64,000 nt of DNA from Nitratireductor aquimarinus (GCF_017255295.1 NZ_JAFKDE010000002.1:372001-436000); one strand, 5' to 3'. Shown: positions 45,074 to 54,042, numbered from the stretch's first letter. A program made the numbers and translations. The notes: generated by a model from the sequence alone, not told the origin.

Positions 45074-45964
45074 ATGGAAACGGCGGTGACGAAAGGCAGG
45101 ACAGGCGGCGAGGGAAGCGGCAGTGGGCCGACTTTCGCGCTGGCGCTCGGTGGTGGTGGCGCACGCGGCCTGTCGCATCTTCATGTTATCGAAACGCTCG
45201 ATGAACTGGGGATCAAGCCGACCGTCATCGCCGGTTCCTCCATCGGAGCGCTGATGGGCGCGGGCTTTGCCGCCGGCATGCGCGGCACGGACATCCATGC
45301 CCATGCGCGCGCGATCCTCAGCAGTCGCACGGAAGTCGCCAGCCGCCTGTGGAAGGCGCGGCCCGGCAATTTCGCCGAGATGATGGAAGGCGGGTTCCGC
45401 GTCGGTCAGTTCAATGCCGAACGCATCATCCGCGCCTTCCTGCCGCCTGAGGTGCCGGAGACCTTCGAGGAACTGGAAATCCCGCTCAAGGTGACCGCCA
45501 CGGATTATTTCGGCCATTCTCTGGTTGTTCTGGATCAGGGGCCGCTGGTGGAGGCGCTGGCCGCTTCCGCCGCCATTCCCGCCGTGTTCCGCCCGATCGA
45601 GCGCAACAAGCGCACGCTGATCGATGGCGGCATCTACAATCCGGTTCCGTTCGACCTGATCGATGGCGAAGCCGATATCCTGATCGCCGTCGATGTGGTG
45701 GGTTCACCGTCCGATACGGGCGGCAAGCCGCCGACCTCCATCGAGCTCATGTTCGGTGCGAGCCAGCTGATGATGATGTCGATCATCGCCATGAAGCTGG
45801 AGCACGGGCGGCCCGACATTCTCATCCGTCCCCCGGTTTCCCGGTTCCGGGTGCTCGATTTCATGAAGGTCGAGGCCATTCTCGGTGAAACCCAGCGGAT
45901 ACGGGATGAACTGAAGCAGGCGATTGACGCTGCTGTCACGAATTTCGAAAAAGCGCGAGTTTAG
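45074..45964 (+). CDS. Patatin-like phospholipase
   Basis: The 296 residues show the patatin Ser-Asp dyad: oxyanion loop LALGGGGARGLSHL (~24-37), nucleophile in IAGSSIGALMGAG (~53-65, GxSxG), and the catalytic Asp in LIDGGIYNPVPFD (~179-191, DGG). Patatins cleave acyl ester bonds of phospholipids. It has no signal peptide. Its ATG is 4 nt after the M16 partner stop, so it is probably in the same operon, with an intrinsic terminator about 290 nt further on. Confidence 0.92.
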   Translation: METAVTKGRTGGEGSGSGPTFALALGGGGARGLSHLHVIETLDELGIKPTVIAGSSIGALMGAGFAAGMRGTDIHAHARAILSSRTEVASRLWKARPGNFAEMMEGGFRVGQFNAERIIRAFLPPEVPETFEELEIPLKVTATDYFGHSLVVLDQGPLVEALAASAAIPAVFRPIERNKRTLIDGGIYNPVPFDLIDGEADILIAVDVVGSPSDTGGKPPTSIELMFGASQLMMMSIIAMKLEHGRPDILIRPPVSRFRVLDFMKVEAILGETQRIRDELKQAIDAAVTNFEKARV

Positions 45965-46014
45965 CCGTGGCGCTGGCAGTCTTTGGCTGAGTGATTACGC
46001 GGTTGTGACGATCC

Positions 46015-46161
46015 GGCATGGATCCTCGGGTCAAGCCCGAGGATGACGACGGGGGACGGTGTCCAATCCAGGGGGATGGCGTCCAGTCCGGTTCGGATAC
46101 GGTTGCGTACAAGCGTCAAAACACACTCGTCATCCTCGGGCTTGACCCGAGGATCCATGCC
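46015..46161. repeat. 147-bp element with perfect 35-bp terminal inverted repeats
   Basis: Arms at 46015-46049 and 46127-46161 are exact reverse complements (outer end GGCATGGATCCTCGGGTCAA), each also containing an internal CCTCGGG/CCCGAGG hairpin. The 77-nt centre shows no gene. Related copies lie in the 57.4-58.0 kb island. The 313-bp gap between patatin and the antiporter holds this element, a small hairpin (TGCGAGAAAA...TTTTCGCA) and a terminator. Confidence 0.85.
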
Positions 46162-46251
46162 TGAGCCTCCGGACAGCTCCAGCAACGCTCCTTGGCATGA
46201 TGCGAGAAAATGGTTCTCACTTTTCGCATGATGATCCGGCGTGAAGGCAGA

Positions 46252-46276
46252 CAGGGCCGCATCGAGGCCCTGTTTT
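46252..46276 (+). terminator. Intrinsic terminator between convergent patatin and antiporter genes
   Basis: CAGGGCC (46252-46258) pairs with GGCCCTG (46266-46272) around a 7-nt loop and is followed by TTTTCTT. The orientation ends plus-strand transcripts just before the antiporter's stop codon. Confidence 0.75.
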
Positions 46277-46277
46277 C

Positions 46278-48080
46278 TTATGCAGACTGTTCGCCGTCGT
46301 GATCGAGGCGCTGGCTTTCCCGCTTGGGCTTTACAAGCGGTTCCGGCGTGACCGGGCGCACCCGCATCTTGTCGTTGCCGGCATAGATGCCCTTGACCGC
46401 CTGGATCGCCAGGCGTTCTTCATCGCGCCGGCGCACATCCTCGACGATTTCACTGGCGATCTCTTCGCTCGTGCCGAGCGCCTGCAGCGTTTTGCCGCCG
46501 AAGATCAGCGCCGATTCCACCGTTTCGCGTAACTCGTACTCGACATCGCGCTCGCGCAGCGAGAGCGTGTGGGCACGGTCATAGGAGCGCACGAAGAGCC
46601 GCACATGCGGAAACTCCGCGCGGATCAGGTTGACGATGTGGTCGGTGGAGGCCGCGCCATTGGTGCAGACGGCAACGATCTTTGCGTGGCGGATGCCGGA
46701 GGCTTCCAGCACTTCCTTGCGCCGTCCGTCGCCGAAATAGATGCGGAAGCCGAACCGCGCCGCCGCACGCACGCGGTCTGCCGAATGATCGATGATGGTT
46801 ACGTCCGTGCCGCCCGAAAGAAGCACCTGCGAGACCATCTGCCCGAAACGGGAGAAGCCGATCATCATGACGCCAGCGCCTGCGCCTTCGAAATCCTCGT
46901 CCATCTCCTCGTCGGGTTCATTGCGCACCAGCATTTCGCCGATCCGCACCGAAAGCGGCGTCAGCGCCATGGACACGGTGACAATGGCAATGAGCAGCGA
47001 GGCCATGGCCTGGGGAAAGATGAAGGCGGAGGCAGCGGCCGTGAAAAGCACGAAGCCGAATTCGCCGCCCTGCGGCAGAAGGGCTGCCACGCGCAACGCA
47101 TCATTGTGCTGACAACTGAATGCCCGGCTGATCACGTAAAGCACGACAGCCTTGACCAGCATCAGAATGGGCACCGCAATCAGGATTGTCAGCCAGTTGT
47201 CGATGACCATGCCGAGGTCGAGCGAAAGCCCGATGGCCATGAAAAAAAGGCCGAGCAGAATGCCGCGGAACGGCTCGATATTGGCTTCCAGCTCATGCCG
47301 GAAGGAGGATTCAGCCAGAAGCACGCCGGCGATGAAAGCGCCGAGCGCCATGGAAAGGCCGGCAACCTCCATCAGGGCGGCGGCACCAAGAACCACGAGG
47401 AGAGCGGCCGCGATCATCACTTCCTTCGCGCCGGTGTTGGCGATCACGCGGAAGAGCGGGTTGAGCAGGTAGCGACCGGCCAGAACCAGCCCGAGAACGC
47501 TTGCGAGCGCGATCCCAAACCGTTCGAGGCTGATGGCGTCCGCGCCTTCGGCGCCCGGCGAAAGCAGCGGGATCAGCGCCAGAAGCGGGGCAATGGCGAG
47601 ATCCTGAAACAGCAGGATGGAGAAGGCCGTCTGCCCGTAGCGGCTGTTCAGCGACCCTTGAGATTCCAGTGTCTGAACGGAAAAGGCCGTGGAGGAGAGC
47701 GCCAGACCGAAGCCGATGACAAAGGCCGCGCCATAGGAAAGGTCGGTCAGGAGCATTGCGATCATCGCCAGCGCCACACCGGTGACTGACACCTGGATCA
47801 GGCCCATGCCGAAAATGCTTCGCCGCATTGCCCACAATCGCGCGGGCTTCAGCTCAAGCCCGATGATGAAGAGCAGGAAGACGACGCCGAGCTCCGCCAC
47901 ATGCAGAAGCTCCTTTCCATCCGAGATCAGGAGCAGGACCGGGCCGATTGCAATGCCGGCTGCCAGATAGCCGAGGATCGTGCCCAGACCGATGCGCGCG
48001 AACAAAGGCGCTGCAATCACGGCTCCACCCAGAAGAAGAAGGGGTTCGTAGTAGAGCGGTGCGGCGGCTTCGACGGCCAT
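46278..48080 (-). CDS. Kef/CPA2-type cation:proton antiporter with TrkA-N domain
   Basis: The 600-residue membrane protein has an N-terminal CPA2 Na+/H+ exchanger domain of about 12-13 spans. These include LLLLGGAVIAAPLFARIGLG, FGLALSSTAFSVQTLESQG, ILLFQDLAIAPLLALIPLL (Asp in the QDxA motif) and LLPQGGEFGFVLF. The cytoplasmic TrkA-N/RCK domain (VMMIGFSRFGQMVSQVLLSG, ~405-424) binds NAD(H)-type ligands. KefB/KefC proteins export K+ under electrophile stress; no KefF/KefG partner is adjacent. ATG 48080 has CCGGAG 6 nt upstream. It is divergent from pmbA. Confidence 0.93.
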   Translation of the reverse strand: MAVEAAAPLYYEPLLLLGGAVIAAPLFARIGLGTILGYLAAGIAIGPVLLLISDGKELLHVAELGVVFLLFIIGLELKPARLWAMRRSIFGMGLIQVSVTGVALAMIAMLLTDLSYGAAFVIGFGLALSSTAFSVQTLESQGSLNSRYGQTAFSILLFQDLAIAPLLALIPLLSPGAEGADAISLERFGIALASVLGLVLAGRYLLNPLFRVIANTGAKEVMIAAALLVVLGAAALMEVAGLSMALGAFIAGVLLAESSFRHELEANIEPFRGILLGLFFMAIGLSLDLGMVIDNWLTILIAVPILMLVKAVVLYVISRAFSCQHNDALRVAALLPQGGEFGFVLFTAAASAFIFPQAMASLLIAIVTVSMALTPLSVRIGEMLVRNEPDEEMDEDFEGAGAGVMMIGFSRFGQMVSQVLLSGGTDVTIIDHSADRVRAAARFGFRIYFGDGRRKEVLEASGIRHAKIVAVCTNGAASTDHIVNLIRAEFPHVRLFVRSYDRAHTLSLRERDVEYELRETVESALIFGGKTLQALGTSEEIASEIVEDVRRRDEERLAIQAVKGIYAGNDKMRVRPVTPEPLVKPKRESQRLDHDGEQSA

Positions 48081-48195
48081 GGATACTCCGGATTCTGTTT
48101 GGAAATTCAGCTTACCATTGCACATATGGCCCGCGAACCATAAATGAAACAAATAGATATTCCCCTTTCGCCACGTTTTTCCATTCGGGATCGCA

Positions 48196-49542
48196 ATGAC
48201 AGACAAGAACGAAAAGCAGCAGCTGGCCGACCGCGTCGCTGCCCTTGTGGAGGCCGCCACGAAAGCCGGTGCGGATGCATCGGATGCGGTGGTCATGCGT
48301 GCGCGTTCCAAGAGCGTTTCGGTGCGCCTGGGCAAGGTGGAAGGCACCGAGGCCTCCGAAAGCGATGACATGTCGCTGCGGGTTTTCGTAGGTAAGCGCG
48401 TTGCCAGTGTTTCTGCCCCCGCCAATGCCGATCCGGTTCCGCTTGCCGAGCGCGCGGTGGCGATGGCCAAGGCCTCGCCGGAAGATCCGTATCAGAGCCT
48501 TGCCGAGCCCGGCCGGCTGGCGCAGAACATCGTGGATCTGGACCTGTTCGATGCGACCGAGGTTTCTGCCGACCGCCTGAAGGAAGACGCGCTTGCCGCC
48601 GAGGCCGCCGCACTCGACATTGCCGGAGTTACCAATTCTTCCGGCAGCGGTGCGAGCGCCGGCGCTGGCGGCATGGTGCTTGCCACGTCCGACGGTTTCA
48701 TCGGTCAGTATGAGGCGACGCGCTTTGCCCGCTCCGTCAGCGTTCTGGCGGGCGAGGGCACGGGCATGGAGCGCGACTATGATTACTCGTCGCGGCTTCA
48801 CTTTCTGGATCTCGATGCGCCGGAGAAGATCGGTCGCAGTGCCGGTGAGCGGGCGGTCAAGCGCCTCAACGCCCGCAAGGTCGATACGGGCCGCTTCCCG
48901 GTCGTTTTCGATCCGCGCGTGGCGCGCGGCATTGCCGGCCATCTGGCGTCGGCCATCAATGGTGCGTCGGTTGCGCGCAAGTCGAGCTTTCTGCGCGACA
49001 TGATGGGCAAGACGGTTGCTGCTGCCGGCATCACCATTACCGACGATCCGCTGCGCCGGCGCGGGCCTTCGTCGCGCCCCTTCGATGGCGAGGGCGTTGC
49101 CGGCGAAAAGCTGGTCATGGTGGAAGATGGCGTGTTGCGGCACTGGTTCCTTTCCACGGCGGTGGCGCGTCAGCTCGGGCTGACCGACACCAATGGGCGC
49201 GGCGTTCGCAGTGCGTCATCCGTCAACCCGTCCTCGACCAATCTGGCGCTGGAGCCGGGCGAGGAGACGCCGGAGGCGCTCATTGCGGGCATCAAGGCAG
49301 GTTTCTACGTGACGGAAGTGTTCGGCCAGGGCGTCAATCTCGTGACCGGCGAATACAGCCGGGGCGCTGCCGGCTTCTGGATCGAAAACGGCGAAATCAC
49401 CTATCCGGTGTCGGAGGTCACGATTGCCTCCAATCTGAAGGACATGTTCCTGAACATGATCCCGGCCAATGACATTGACCGCAATTTCGGCACGGCCGCG
49501 CCGACGCTGCTTCTGGAAGGCATGACGCTTGCCGGAAAATAA
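48196..49542 (+). CDS. pmbA: TldE/PmbA-family protein (TldD–TldE metallopeptidase subunit)
   Basis: TldE pairs with TldD, whose subunit holds the zinc site, to trim peptides such as microcin and antitoxin precursors. The 448 residues show the family blocks SVRLGKVEGTEASESDDMSL (~42-61), VVFDPRVARGIAGHLASAIN, and RRGPSSRPFDGEGVAG near 290-305. The C-terminal GFYVTEVFGQGVNLVTGEYS and GAAGFWIENG complete the signature. It lacks the HExxxH of TldD, as expected; tldD is not in this window. It heads a plus-strand run continuing through lpxK. Confidence 0.95.
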   Translation: MTDKNEKQQLADRVAALVEAATKAGADASDAVVMRARSKSVSVRLGKVEGTEASESDDMSLRVFVGKRVASVSAPANADPVPLAERAVAMAKASPEDPYQSLAEPGRLAQNIVDLDLFDATEVSADRLKEDALAAEAAALDIAGVTNSSGSGASAGAGGMVLATSDGFIGQYEATRFARSVSVLAGEGTGMERDYDYSSRLHFLDLDAPEKIGRSAGERAVKRLNARKVDTGRFPVVFDPRVARGIAGHLASAINGASVARKSSFLRDMMGKTVAAAGITITDDPLRRRGPSSRPFDGEGVAGEKLVMVEDGVLRHWFLSTAVARQLGLTDTNGRGVRSASSVNPSSTNLALEPGEETPEALIAGIKAGFYVTEVFGQGVNLVTGEYSRGAAGFWIENGEITYPVSEVTIASNLKDMFLNMIPANDIDRNFGTAAPTLLLEGMTLAGK

Positions 49543-49561
49543 CAGCCCACAGGATCTTTTG

Positions 49562-50332
49562 ATGGACGACCTGGCGCTGGTCACCGAGGTGGCGCGCGAG
49601 GCGGGCGGCATTGCGCAGAAATATTTCCGACGCGATCCGGAAGTGTGGTGGAAGGGCGGCACGTCGCCGGTCAGCGAGGCTGATTTCGCGGTGGACCGGT
49701 TTTTGCGCGAACGCCTGATGGCGGCGCGCCCGGACTATGGCTGGCTTTCGGAAGAAACGGCTGCTGTCGATCATGAACTGGCGCGCGAGCGGGTCATTAT
49801 CGTCGACCCCATCGACGGCACGCGCGCGTTCATCGACGGGCGGCCCATCTGGTGCGTGAGCATCGGGATTGCCTTTCGCGGCAGAAGTGTCGTGGGCGTG
49901 CTGGAGTGCCCGGAGCTTTCTGAAACCTATCAGGGGCTTGAGGGCGGCGGTGCGTTTCGCAATGGGGAACGCATTGTGGTAAAACCGGCAGGCGATGCGT
50001 TTGTGATTGCTGGCCCCAAGCCCATGGTCAAGGCGCTGCCGGAAGAGGTCGGCCAGAAGACGACGCCCTATGGTTATGTGCCGTCGCTTGCCTATCGCAT
50101 CGCCATGGTGGCGAGCGGGGCGCTGGACGCCACTTTCGTCAAGCCCAATTCCCATGACTGGGATCTGGCGGGGGCGGATGTGATCCTGCGCGAGGCGGGC
50201 GGTGCGCTGCATGACGCCGATGGCAGATTACCGGTCTATGCCGGGGCTGATCCGCGCAAGGGTGCGCTGGCTGCCGGCAGTGGCGCGTTGTTGGAAACGA
50301 TGACGGCCACGCTTTCCGAGTATCGCCAATAA
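49562..50332 (+). CDS. Inositol monophosphatase-family phosphatase, CysQ-like
   Basis: The 256 residues carry the lithium-sensitive phosphatase metal motifs: Glu in WLSEETAAVDHE (~63-74), VDPIDGTRAFIDGRP (~81-95), and SHDWDLAGADVILREAGG (~198-215). The fold covers inositol monophosphatase, fructose-bisphosphatase and 3'(2'),5'-bisphosphate nucleotidase (CysQ); the compact form and position in this Rhizobiales block favour CysQ-like PAP hydrolysis, not proven. ATG 49562 has AGGA 7 nt before it; an upstream TTG at 49529 is possible. It lies 20 nt after pmbA. Confidence 0.9.
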   Translation: MDDLALVTEVAREAGGIAQKYFRRDPEVWWKGGTSPVSEADFAVDRFLRERLMAARPDYGWLSEETAAVDHELARERVIIVDPIDGTRAFIDGRPIWCVSIGIAFRGRSVVGVLECPELSETYQGLEGGGAFRNGERIVVKPAGDAFVIAGPKPMVKALPEEVGQKTTPYGYVPSLAYRIAMVASGALDATFVKPNSHDWDLAGADVILREAGGALHDADGRLPVYAGADPRKGALAAGSGALLETMTATLSEYRQ

Positions 50333-50427
50333 GCGTCTTCCTGTGAGAAGCCGCAACCACATCCGTTGGATCGCCATGCGTTCACACGGATGCGTGGAGT
50401 ACATTATCGGTGGAGCTTCGGAACAGC

Positions 50428-50466
50428 GGAAAAACCGGTGTCCACATTTCGGTCCGATGCTCTAAA
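50428..50466. repeat. Dispersed repeat, GATGCTC-ended type
   Basis: The core AACCGGTGTCCACATTTCGG followed by TCCGATGCTCTAAA matches the copies at 52918 and 54471-54508. It fills part of the 217-bp gap between the phosphatase and DUF4170 genes. The preceding 50341-50427 contains a GCGTTCACACGGATGC-like remnant of the second module. Confidence 0.7.
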
Positions 50467-50549
50467 CGGTTCCAAAATCCGAGGTTTTCCTCTACACGGG
50501 CGGTTAGCGATTTGCTTATTGCCACATTCGTCTGCAAATGGGCTTGGTC

Positions 50550-50798
50550 ATGTCCGAGAAAAAAGAGAATTCCCAGCTTCTTCATCTGGTCTTTGGCGGC
50601 GAGTTATCCTCGCTGACCGGAGTAACTTTCCGCGACCTCGATGATCTCGACGTCGTTGGAATCTATCCAGATTACAAATCTGCCGAAAAGGCCTGGCGCG
50701 CAAAAGCGCAGGAGACCGTTGATAACGCGCATATGCGCTATTTCATCGTTCACCTACACCGCCTGCTCGATCCCGCGTCGGAAACGACCAAGGGATAG
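50550..50798 (+). CDS. DUF4170-family small protein
   Basis: The 82-residue protein matches DUF4170, a short alphaproteobacterial family: LLHLVFGGELSSLTGVTF (~9-26), DVVGIYPDYKSAEKAWRAKA (~33-52), and VDNAHMRYFIVHLHRLLDP. The function is unknown. It is repeatedly found just ahead of the DUF374–waaA–lpxK genes, so a link to lipid A/Kdo assembly is plausible. ATG 50550 is chosen by family alignment; ATG 50538 is only four codons upstream. Confidence 0.88.
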   Translation: MSEKKENSQLLHLVFGGELSSLTGVTFRDLDDLDVVGIYPDYKSAEKAWRAKAQETVDNAHMRYFIVHLHRLLDPASETTKG

Positions 50799-50811
50799 CA
50801 AGGACCCACAT

Positions 50812-51597
50812 ATGGAAAACAAGGCGACTGCGCCTTCCCCTGCCGTGAGCGCAAAGCGGAAGAAGACGGGACCGCGCCCCTTCAAGGAGCTGTGGCGCCG
50901 TATTCGCAAGCCGCTGGCGAAGTCGCGCTTTGTGAAACAGGCGCTGGCGACGCTGATGGCGGGCGCAATTCGCCTGATCGACCGCACCAATCCGCGTGTC
51001 AAAGGGTCTGACGACCTGCAGGCAGCGATTGATCAGCATTCGCCGGCCATTGCAGCGCTCTGGCACGGCCAGCACATTCTTGGTCCGGCGATCAATCCGC
51101 GCAAGCACAAGATCGTTGCGCTCTTTTCGCGCAGCGCCGATGCCGAGCTGAATGCGCTCGTTGCCGAGAAACTCGGTTTCGATACGGTGCGCGGCTCCGG
51201 CGGGCGCAAGGGCGAGCGCGATATCCGCAAGGGTGGCGCGAAGGCGCTGATCGCGCTGAAAAAGACGATCGACCGCGGCTGCAATGTTGCGATGATCGCC
51301 GACATTCCCCATGGCACGCCGCGCGAGGCGGGGCTTGGCATCGTCACGCTGGCGCGCATTTCCGGCCGGCCAATCGTGCCGGTCGCCATTGCCACGAGCC
51401 GCCGCAAGGTGCTTGAGCGCACATGGGACAAGACCACCATCAATCTGCCCTTCGGGCGCAGCGCGGTCATTCTGGGCGAGCCCATTTTTGTCGCCGCCGA
51501 TGCGGATGCGGATGTGATGGAAGAGAAGCGTCGCGAGGTTACGGATTCGCTCAATGAAGCGACCCGCAAGGCCTACGCCCTGGTCGACGATAGATGA
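50812..51597 (+). CDS. DUF374-family acyltransferase-like protein of the lipid A locus
   Basis: The 261 residues match DUF374, related to lysophospholipid/lipid A acyltransferases. AIAALWHGQHILGPAI (~77-92) carries the His of the family's catalytic block, and IVALFSRSADAELNALVAEK follows. GFDTVRGSGGRKGERDIRKG and MIADIPHGTPREAGLGIVTL (~162-181) give the phosphate-binding and acceptor motifs. An N-terminal basic region may bind the membrane. AAGGAC lies 7 nt before the ATG. Its TGA overlaps the waaA ATG. A role in lipid A acylation is inferred from fold and neighbours. Confidence 0.9.
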   Translation: MENKATAPSPAVSAKRKKTGPRPFKELWRRIRKPLAKSRFVKQALATLMAGAIRLIDRTNPRVKGSDDLQAAIDQHSPAIAALWHGQHILGPAINPRKHKIVALFSRSADAELNALVAEKLGFDTVRGSGGRKGERDIRKGGAKALIALKKTIDRGCNVAMIADIPHGTPREAGLGIVTLARISGRPIVPVAIATSRRKVLERTWDKTTINLPFGRSAVILGEPIFVAADADADVMEEKRREVTDSLNEATRKAYALVDDR

Positions 51598-52919
51598 CCA
51601 TGAGTGAACGCTGGGCACGGACCATCCTTACGACCTATCGCTGGGCAGGCGCGGCGGTGTTTCCGCTGATTGGCGGCTATATCGTCTGGCGCGCCGGCAA
51701 GGGCAAGGAAGACCGGGTGCGCCGGCACGAGCGTTACGGCAAGGCCGGAAAGCCGCGCCCGGAAGGCCCGCTGATCTGGATGCATGCGGCCAGCGTTGGC
51801 GAGACGGCGGCCGTGATCGGCCTGATCGAGCATCTGCTTGGCTATGGCATCAATATCGTTCTGACCACCGGCACGGTGACCTCCGCCAAGGTGGCGGAAG
51901 AGCGGCTTGGCGGCAATGTGATCCACCAGTATGTGCCGCTTGATCTGAAGCCGGCTGTCAGCCGCTTTCTGAACCACTGGAAGCCGGATCTGGCCATCAT
52001 GGCCGAGTCTGAAATCTGGCCGATGACGATCCTTGAACTGGGCGCGCGCCGCGTGCCGCAGGTTCTCGTCAACGGGCGCCTGTCGGATCGCTCTTTCGCG
52101 CGCTGGCAGAAGCGGCCCTATCTGGCCGAGGCGCTGTTCGAGAACCTGGCGCATGTGGTTGCCCAGTCGGAAGTTGACGGCGAGCGCTTCCGCACGCTGG
52201 GTGCGCGGCCCGTGACCGTTTCGGGCAATCTCAAGGTCGATACGCATGTTCCGCCGGTTGACCCGGAGGCGCTGGCGCTTCTGGAAGGGCAGATCGGCGA
52301 GCGCGAGACCTGGGCTGCCGTCTCCACCCATGAGGGCGAGGAGACCGTGGCGGCGGATGTTCATGAAAAGCTGAAGCCACGGCATGCCGACATTCTCAGC
52401 ATTATCGTGCCGCGCCATCCCGAGCGCGCCGACGGGCTGGAAGAGGAATTCAAGGCGCGTGGCCTCAAGGTGGCGCGCCGCAGCCGCAATGATGCGGTGT
52501 CTGCCGATGTCGATATCCTGCTCGGCGACACGATTGGCGAGATGGGACTTTATCTGCGCCTGACCGAGATCGCCTTTGTGGGCCGGTCTCTGACGGGCGA
52601 GGGCGGGCAGAACCCGATTGAGCCTGCGCGTCTGGGCACGGCGGTTCTTTCTGGCTGCAATGTGCAGAATTTCCGCGACGCCTATCGCCGCCTGATCGAT
52701 GCGGGCGGTGCGCGGCTGGTGCGCGATGGCGAGATGCTGGCGGGCGGGGTGAACTTCCTGCTCAACAATTATTCCGCGCGGCGCACCATGATCAAGGCCG
52801 GGCGGGCTGCGGTTGACGACATGTCGGGCGCGCTGAACCGCACCCTGCAGGCGCTCGATCCCTATATTCATCCACTGATCGTCAAGAGTCGTCTTGAGGA
52901 CGATGAGGGCCATGGCTAG
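51594..52919 (+). CDS. waaA: 3-deoxy-D-manno-octulosonic acid (Kdo) transferase
   Basis: WaaA/KdtA adds Kdo from CMP-Kdo to lipid IVA at the inner membrane. The 441 residues start with a membrane helix (YRWAGAAVFPLIGGYIVW, ~15-32). PLIWMHAASVGETAAVIGLI (~58-77) carries the catalytic Glu of the GT30 family, and WKPDLAIMAESEIWPMTI and VSGNLKVDTHVPP follow. The C-terminal donor site includes FVGRSLTGEGGQNPIEPARL (~320-339). Its start overlaps the DUF374 stop. Its TAG stop is the first three bases of a dispersed repeat. Confidence 0.96.
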   Translation: MTMSERWARTILTTYRWAGAAVFPLIGGYIVWRAGKGKEDRVRRHERYGKAGKPRPEGPLIWMHAASVGETAAVIGLIEHLLGYGINIVLTTGTVTSAKVAEERLGGNVIHQYVPLDLKPAVSRFLNHWKPDLAIMAESEIWPMTILELGARRVPQVLVNGRLSDRSFARWQKRPYLAEALFENLAHVVAQSEVDGERFRTLGARPVTVSGNLKVDTHVPPVDPEALALLEGQIGERETWAAVSTHEGEETVAADVHEKLKPRHADILSIIVPRHPERADGLEEEFKARGLKVARRSRNDAVSADVDILLGDTIGEMGLYLRLTEIAFVGRSLTGEGGQNPIEPARLGTAVLSGCNVQNFRDAYRRLIDAGGARLVRDGEMLAGGVNFLLNNYSARRTMIKAGRAAVDDMSGALNRTLQALDPYIHPLIVKSRLEDDEGHG

Positions 52920-53021
52920 AGCATCGGGCCGAAAAGTGGAAACCGGTTTTCGGTCATCCCGATGCTCCGTGAACAGTGTAGATCGTCCTTCACGCGTGCG
53001 AATGGACGCGCGGCGGTCCAG
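52918..53021. repeat. Composite dispersed repeat between waaA and lpxK, containing the lpxK start codon
   Basis: First module: GAGCATCGGG (52919-52928) pairs with CCCGATGCTC (52958-52967) around an inner CCGAAAA...TTTTCGG hairpin. Second module: 43 nt at 52979-53021 match the reverse strand of 63124-63166 at 36 of 43 positions, including CGAATGGACGC, whose ATG is the lpxK start. Confidence 0.8.
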
Positions 53022-54039
53022 CGAGGCGCCTCCGTTCTGGTGGGAGCCGGCGGACTGGCGGGCCTGGAGCCTTGCCCCGTTCTCTGCGCTTTACGGTTTT
53101 GTGGCCGGCTACCGGATGGCGTCTGCCAAACGCGCGAAAGTGGATGTGCCGGTCCTGTGCGTGGGCAATTTCACCGTTGGCGGCGAGGGCAAGACGCCCG
53201 TTTCCATCGCGCTGGCGAAACAGGCGCGGAAGCTGGGGCGCAAGCCGGGCTTCCTGTCGCGCGGGCATGGCGGCTCCATGACCACGGCGCATCTGGTGGA
53301 TGCGGAAAAGGATCTCTCGCGCCATGTGGGGGACGAGCCGCTGCTTCTGGCGCGGCATGCGCCGACCATGGTAGCGCCGGATCGCCTGACGGGCGCGCGC
53401 GAGCTGGTCGGCATCGGCTGCGACTTCATCATCATGGATGACGGTTTCCAGAGCGCGCGCATTCACATGGATTACGCGGTGATGGTGGTGGATGCGCGGC
53501 GCGGGCTGGGCAATGGCCACGTCATTCCAGGCGGCCCGCTGCGGGCGCGGCTGATCGACCAGCTGCGCTTTGCCGATGCGGTTCTGACCATGGGCGAGGG
53601 CACTGCGGCCGACCATGTGGTGCGCCAGACCTCGCGGGCGGGACGACCGGTGTTTCAGGCGCGGCTCAAGCCGCGTGGCATGCGCGCCATCAAGGGCGGG
53701 CGGTTTCTCGCCTTTGCGGGGATCGGGAACCCGAAGAAGTTCTTCGACAGCGTTGCCGAGGCCGGCGGCGCAGTGGTGGAGGGGAAGAGCTTTCCCGATC
53801 ATCACCCCTATGATGATGACGACGCGCGCGATCTGATCGCAGCCGCTGGCAGGGACGGGCTTCAGCTGATCACGACGGAGAAGGATCTTGTGCGGCTGCG
53901 CGGCGGCAGCGGTGCGCTCGGCGAACTGGCCGAGGCAAGCCGGGTGCTTCAGGTGGAAGCGGTGTTCGAGGCAGCGGACATGCCGGTGACGATCATCGAA
54001 AACACGATCGAGAACTGGCGCGAACGCAGCCTCAAATAG
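53002..54039 (+). CDS. lpxK: Tetraacyldisaccharide 4'-kinase
   Basis: LpxK phosphorylates the 4' position of tetraacyldisaccharide-1-phosphate to give lipid IVA. The 345 residues have the family N-terminus SEAPPFWWEPADWRAWSLAP (~7-26) and the P-loop CVGNFTVGGEGKTPVSIALA (~53-72). FLSRGHGG, DDGFQSARIHMDY (Asp pair, ~152-164) and ITTEKDLVRL follow. ATG 53002 is the only start that keeps the conserved N-terminus, and it sits in a dispersed repeat, so residues MDARRS come from repeat DNA. No good ribosome-binding site is seen. Confidence 0.95.
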   Translation: MDARRSSEAPPFWWEPADWRAWSLAPFSALYGFVAGYRMASAKRAKVDVPVLCVGNFTVGGEGKTPVSIALAKQARKLGRKPGFLSRGHGGSMTTAHLVDAEKDLSRHVGDEPLLLARHAPTMVAPDRLTGARELVGIGCDFIIMDDGFQSARIHMDYAVMVVDARRGLGNGHVIPGGPLRARLIDQLRFADAVLTMGEGTAADHVVRQTSRAGRPVFQARLKPRGMRAIKGGRFLAFAGIGNPKKFFDSVAEAGGAVVEGKSFPDHHPYDDDDARDLIAAAGRDGLQLITTEKDLVRLRGGSGALGELAEASRVLQVEAVFEAADMPVTIIENTIENWRERSLK

Positions 54040-54042
54040 GTC

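Noticed and set aside
46569-47789. A 406-codon open frame opposite the Kef-type antiporter gene
   Set aside because: Low-complexity His/Gly/Arg/Glu translation typical of an antisense frame; the antiporter is clearly the real gene.
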